From Trachelipus rathkii (taxonomy: Eukaryota > Arthropoda > Malacostraca > Isopoda > Trachelipodidae), in the NCBI GenBank assembly GCA_015478945.1, contig JABUQX010088382.1, forward strand, positions 1-42,166: DNA of 42,166 nucleotides. The letters run 5' to 3'. Below, piece after piece: positions 38,119-42,166 of this stretch. Positions within the stretch are counted from its first letter, which is position 1; each line of letters opens with the position of its first letter. The notes beneath the pieces are model-generated. The model worked only from the letters and a program-made list of their open reading frames with translations. It had not been told where the DNA came from and ran no database searches. The translations under genes and the position numbers were made by a program.

Positions 38119-40236
38119 ATGGCGGGCAATTATTATTTATTAGACTCTATAAAGATCGCTAGAATTCCTGCTCAATCGGAATTCGACCACGTCTTGAGCC
38201 TCCGTCGCGATAATCCCAACAATAAAGTTGCGGTGGATGAATTTAACAAGTTCATGCGTCTCAGGACGCTTGCCGAAATCGTTCGAAAGATTATCCAAAA
38301 AGCGTCGTTCTCGAAAACCGATTTTTTCGATATTTGCAAGCACCTCGGAAAATACGGGAAAGAGACGGAGAATTTAATGAATCCGATGTGGAATACATTC
38401 GTTAATTTTTTCGCAAAAATGGCGTCGTCGACGTCTTCGCTAAAAAACGAAGGCGGCGATACCGTTTCTCACACATTCGATATTTTATTCCAGCAATTGG
38501 GTGAAGAAGATGTGCGGTTTGAGATCAACGACGTCGTACCTTTTTTCGTCTGCAGGGGACGGTATGTCGATACCATCGCCGAGGATTTCCCGTTCACTAA
38601 AAAGCCCGGTGGGGGGCGATGGAGAAATTGCGATTGCGAAAGAACGATTAAATTTCTGTGTCAGAAAAATAGCATCGATTTTAGAACCATCCACGTAACT
38701 CATCCGGAATTACTTCTATTCCTATTGGGAAAATATATTTCGCACACCAACAAAGCTCACTTCGAGTACCTAAAAAATGAAGTTCGGGATGAAAGAGAGG
38801 CGTTTATCGACATTTTCCATTTTCCATTAAAGGAAACCTTTCTGAACATAGATATGAAAACGGCGACCGTCGATAAAATTGCGGTCATGCTGACGGCTTT
38901 CTGCTCACTATCGCTATTCGACAGCGTGGTTAAGAAACCAGTTTCTCTCTCTCAAACCGGGCAAAGCATATTATTTCCATTTCTGCAAATGGCCGTTTAC
39001 GAATGTCTCTCCGATTTCGATAAGAAGCTCTCCCTCGAGGGAGCCAAAGTGTACGTCAATTTTGAAAGCCTCGTTTCCTTTATATCTTATTACAATATTT
39101 TTCGCCCGATTCACGTAATATTTCAAAAATTGAGAAATGTCCAATCGTTCGCTAAAGCCGAAATAACCGGAGCGCGCAAAGAGAGGATGTTAGTTATTAT
39201 GGATGAAATGAACAGTTTCTTTCGCTCGCAGTCTTCGGCAGCGTCAGCGGCAGCAGACGCGAGGACCAAGGAGGGGGAGGAGAACGGCTTATTGCCTCAG
39301 CTAAAAAAACGAAAATTAACTGTTGGCCAGAGGTGGCCTGAGCAGCCTCGGGTGTCAGGCCTTTATGAGTCGTACGGTTTTGTGGATGAAACGGGAAAAT
39401 TATTATTTTTAAAAAATCTGAGATTGAAATTTAGGTCATCATTCAAGCGGCAAATCCCTGTTAATACATTGCATTGGTGCGACGAAATATGGGAAGAATT
39501 AAAATACGTAAGAGGGAATTTTTCGATCGTTTTCGGCGAAACGCATTTCGAAAATAACTTTCTCGGTGTTTTAATGAGTCGACTAGTTCAATTATGGCGT
39601 CAGGGTATTGACAGTACTATCGAGAAACGATTAGTAGATTTTTGGGGCCTTCACGATGTATGTGATAAAGCGATTGAGAGAAAATTCGTTACTCTTCAAA
39701 CAATAAATGTGGAGGAAAATACGTCACCGAATAGGAAAATCCTTAGTGGGATATTTTTAGCCGTTCTAGCTCTTTGCAAGTCGCACAGCGTGATTAAAAT
39801 TTCGCATTTAGAAATGTTGTTGACGGAAATGATCATGCAATCGCCAATGCTCACCGACGATGTTTTGGAGTCCTTGGAAATATTTTTCGTCAAACTCTTA
39901 TTTTCGGTAGTTAACGCCATTCGTGAAATCATAAAAGACAGGAACACGTTATCCCAAGTTTTCGATTACATGAAGAAATGGAACGGTAATACCGGCAGCT
40001 TCACCGGTGGCGTTGGCTTCGAAAATAATTTTGTAGCGAAAACTATTAAAAGCAAAATTAAGCAATCGACCGAAAATTTCGGGCCAAATGTCGGTTTAGA
40101 CCAATTAATAACAATCGGCAGGGAAGTGGTTTCGTCTGAAGAGGATATTGGAGTAATCGGTAAAAATTCTCTAATGGTTAACACATGCTTGGAAAATTTT
40201 GCGGAAGACATTCAAAATCCACTCAAATATATTTGA
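38119..40236 (+). CDS. Unknown 705-aa protein (right-arm copy)
   Basis: Mirror copy of 9829-11946 with an identical protein as far as compared. Confidence 0.85.
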   Translation: MAGNYYLLDSIKIARIPAQSEFDHVLSLRRDNPNNKVAVDEFNKFMRLRTLAEIVRKIIQKASFSKTDFFDICKHLGKYGKETENLMNPMWNTFVNFFAKMASSTSSLKNEGGDTVSHTFDILFQQLGEEDVRFEINDVVPFFVCRGRYVDTIAEDFPFTKKPGGGRWRNCDCERTIKFLCQKNSIDFRTIHVTHPELLLFLLGKYISHTNKAHFEYLKNEVRDEREAFIDIFHFPLKETFLNIDMKTATVDKIAVMLTAFCSLSLFDSVVKKPVSLSQTGQSILFPFLQMAVYECLSDFDKKLSLEGAKVYVNFESLVSFISYYNIFRPIHVIFQKLRNVQSFAKAEITGARKERMLVIMDEMNSFFRSQSSAASAAADARTKEGEENGLLPQLKKRKLTVGQRWPEQPRVSGLYESYGFVDETGKLLFLKNLRLKFRSSFKRQIPVNTLHWCDEIWEELKYVRGNFSIVFGETHFENNFLGVLMSRLVQLWRQGIDSTIEKRLVDFWGLHDVCDKAIERKFVTLQTINVEENTSPNRKILSGIFLAVLALCKSHSVIKISHLEMLLTEMIMQSPMLTDDVLESLEIFFVKLLFSVVNAIREIIKDRNTLSQVFDYMKKWNGNTGSFTGGVGFENNFVAKTIKSKIKQSTENFGPNVGLDQLITIGREVVSSEEDIGVIGKNSLMVNTCLENFAEDIQNPLKYI

Positions 40237-40325
40237 ATTATTTTGAAAAAGGTAAAGGTGAGCGCAAATTAATTAATATTAAAAGTTCGAATAAAAGCTC
40301 CTTAAAAGACGTCGTTTGATTAACC

Positions 40326-40384
40326 TATATATATATATATATATAGTAAATTTAATTATGACAAATAGTATTAAAAAAATTGTT

Positions 40385-40446
<62 letters not shown>
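40326..40446. repeat. Two (TA)n tracts with a duplicated flank
   Basis: TA tracts at 40326-40346 and 40391-40446. The sequence after the first tract (AATTTAATTATGACAAATA) is repeated after the second, near 40450. The left arm has one longer TA tract and one copy of this flank, so the right arm carries an extra local duplication. Confidence 0.9.
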
Positions 40447-40452
<6 letters not shown>

Positions 40453-40647
40453 TTAATTATGACAAATAATTAATTAATAGAAATGAAATAATATTAATTA
40501 AAAAAAAAAACAGAAAATGATAATATAATACAAAATTACATTTTTTCTCGTTCCGCCTATACATGATTTTGTTTTTTCGATTTCGCCCGGCAGATCCGAA
40601 AGAACGGTTTACAGATCGGTCGAAAAAATAAATTAAATAAATAAATA

Positions 40648-42166
40648 ATGGATAACTTTATAAGGAATAATGATGTGAAGAACATATCCATCGTCAATAT
40701 CGTTATAAAGATAAAAATCGAAATACTGCAAGATCCCGTAGAGTTGGCGAAAATATTTCAATTCGAATTTAAAAAACAGAAAAATTTGTCTCGCCGACGT
40801 AGTCGTTGCCGCTTAGGTACTCTTCGCAGACAAGTATCGTCATCATCAGCAGGAAATGCGGTGGGGGCGACGGAGACGAAAACAGCAGCAGCAGCAGCAG
40901 CAGCAGCAACAGCGCCAGGAACAACAGTAGCAGTAGCAACAGAGAGCGAACCGGAAAGGTCTTCGTCTTCTTCCGCATTCGGAGTTTTGCGCGTACCCAA
41001 TAAAGAAATTGATAATATAAAAAGAATATATAAAGCGGACGACGACAAAATATTAAAAGTTCTCGAAGAATTAAAAAACTTCCTAAATGACGATAACGAC
41101 AATGGCGAGAGAATGGCGTGTTGGTTCCCCTATTTCGACAAAGAGCTGTATCGCAACAACGGTTTAAATTTTATTCAGAGTCAATTTACCGCCGTTAGGC
41201 AACAAACGAAAACTCCCGAGACTACGTGCCTTATTTTCCAAAACAGCTACGTGATGTTTGTCGGGCTGCGAGATAAAATAAACGAAGGCATCGAAGCTGC
41301 CCTGCAAAAAATTTCCAACACTATACAAAAGCCCGTTAGAATCGCTCAGAGTAAAATCGTCAACACGGTGATCAAATTTCGAGTTCCTTTTCAAATAAAT
41401 ATTCCCGCCATACGAAAATACTTTCATTTGAGCGACTTTATCTTCGCTTACAACGCGAATAAATTCGTCGGAGTTTTTGTGAAATTCTTAGTTCCGACTC
41501 AATACTTACCGCACGACGAAAACAAAAAAGTTAGTCTCGAAAAAATAATCGAATTTTACGATCGACGCCTACCCGTAAAGCTCGACAATTATCGCGCTAT
41601 TACGATTTTATTGTTCGATTGCGGAATATGCAGTTTATTGGGTAATCAAAAAGTTCAAGATTGGGAAATTACTTACCAACTTTTTATGGGCTTCTTCATA
41701 AATTTTTCGGCGGGGCCTAAAGCTCTTTCTAAAGTCGAAATAACTAAAATTCAAAAACTTTTCGGGTATAAGGATTTGGATTGGTACGGTAAAGTTAATT
41801 TCTTTCATCGCTTCGACACGTTCCCGAATTGCGAAGAAATGAACCTCGAATATATTAACCTCGTCATTAATTCGGCATCATTTAGAGGCGGGGGTGGTGA
41901 AGAAAGTCAGTATGGCGACGACGATAACAACGACGACGAAGACGACGAAAACAACAACGACGACGAACGAGTCAATTCCTACTTATTGGGGAAGAAAAAA
42001 TTGAAACCGCGCGATATGAGAGGACGCTTCGGCGAAGTGCGCGGGCTTTTCACGCCCAAAGGAGAAAACTACGCGTTTAGCGATTACGCTAGCCAATACC
42101 GTAAAAGCAAACGGCGTGGCGATAATATTAATAATAACAATATTTACGATAGCGATAAAAGAATCA
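40648..42166 (+). CDS. TBP-like protein, right-arm copy, cut by window end
   Basis: Mirror copy of 7598-9427 from its ATG through about residue 506. It includes both TBP-like repeats, the poly-Ala run and the acidic Asn-rich tract, then runs off the window. No disabling change is seen. Whether the downstream foreign-looking DNA of the left side is also mirrored cannot be seen from this window. Confidence 0.7.
   Translation, partial: MDNFIRNNDVKNISIVNIVIKIKIEILQDPVELAKIFQFEFKKQKNLSRRRSRCRLGTLRRQVSSSSAGNAVGATETKTAAAAAAAATAPGTTVAVATESEPERSSSSSAFGVLRVPNKEIDNIKRIYKADDDKILKVLEELKNFLNDDNDNGERMACWFPYFDKELYRNNGLNFIQSQFTAVRQQTKTPETTCLIFQNSYVMFVGLRDKINEGIEAALQKISNTIQKPVRIAQSKIVNTVIKFRVPFQINIPAIRKYFHLSDFIFAYNANKFVGVFVKFLVPTQYLPHDENKKVSLEKIIEFYDRRLPVKLDNYRAITILLFDCGICSLLGNQKVQDWEITYQLFMGFFINFSAGPKALSKVEITKIQKLFGYKDLDWYGKVNFFHRFDTFPNCEEMNLEYINLVINSASFRGGGGEESQYGDDDNNDDEDDENNNDDERVNSYLLGKKKLKPRDMRGRFGEVRGLFTPKGENYAFSDYASQYRKSKRRGDNINNNNIYDSDKRI

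Overview
The window looks like part of a large double-stranded DNA virus of an arthropod, or an endogenous copy of one. It shows densely packed intronless genes on both strands, AT-rich intergenic gaps, many acidic and basic low-complexity linkers, a cysteine-rich protein of the per os infectivity factor (PIF) type and a tyrosine recombinase. PIF proteins are the shared mark of the Naldaviricetes-like viruses (baculo-, nudi-, hytrosa-, nimavirus and relatives). I cannot place it in a family. Most proteins here are not recognisable to me by eye.

Layout. Positions 1-7.6 kb are single copy: one unknown gene (+), a small membrane protein, a tyrosine recombinase and a PIF-like gene (all -). The PIF-like gene is broken by a 1.2-kb segment of different composition and is preceded by a further 1.6 kb of the same kind of non-viral-looking DNA. 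From about 7.9 kb to the right edge the window is one giant imperfect palindrome. The left arm (7909-25026) and right arm (25231-42166) are near-identical in reverse orientation around a 204-bp single-copy spacer. Every gene in the left arm therefore appears again in mirror order. The palindrome centre lies inside a coding gene, so neither copy of that gene ends naturally.

Genes of the arm, from the outside in: a TBP-like protein with two degenerate saddle repeats; three unrecognised proteins (705, 279 and 209 aa); a tandemly duplicated basic-acidic-basic protein; a cluster of overlapping small frames around two homopolymers; an unknown 182-aa protein; a signal-anchored PIF-like or envelope-like protein; a 68-bp inverted repeat (hairpin or MITE-like); a histone H4-like protein; directly beside it a protein whose central part fits a histone H3-like fold; an unknown 142-aa protein transcribed divergently from a 433-aa protein; and the long protein (829 or at least 895 aa) cut by the palindrome centre.

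The most interesting content is a possible viral chromatin and transcription module: the H4-like protein with its H3-like neighbour, a TBP-like factor, and acidic or basic nuclear-type proteins. The second highlight is the palindrome. It could be a genuine head-to-head rearrangement or replication intermediate, or an assembly fold-back. The arms differ at microsatellites, a 204-nt poly-T tract, a few substitutions and small indels, so they are not a literal copy of each other.
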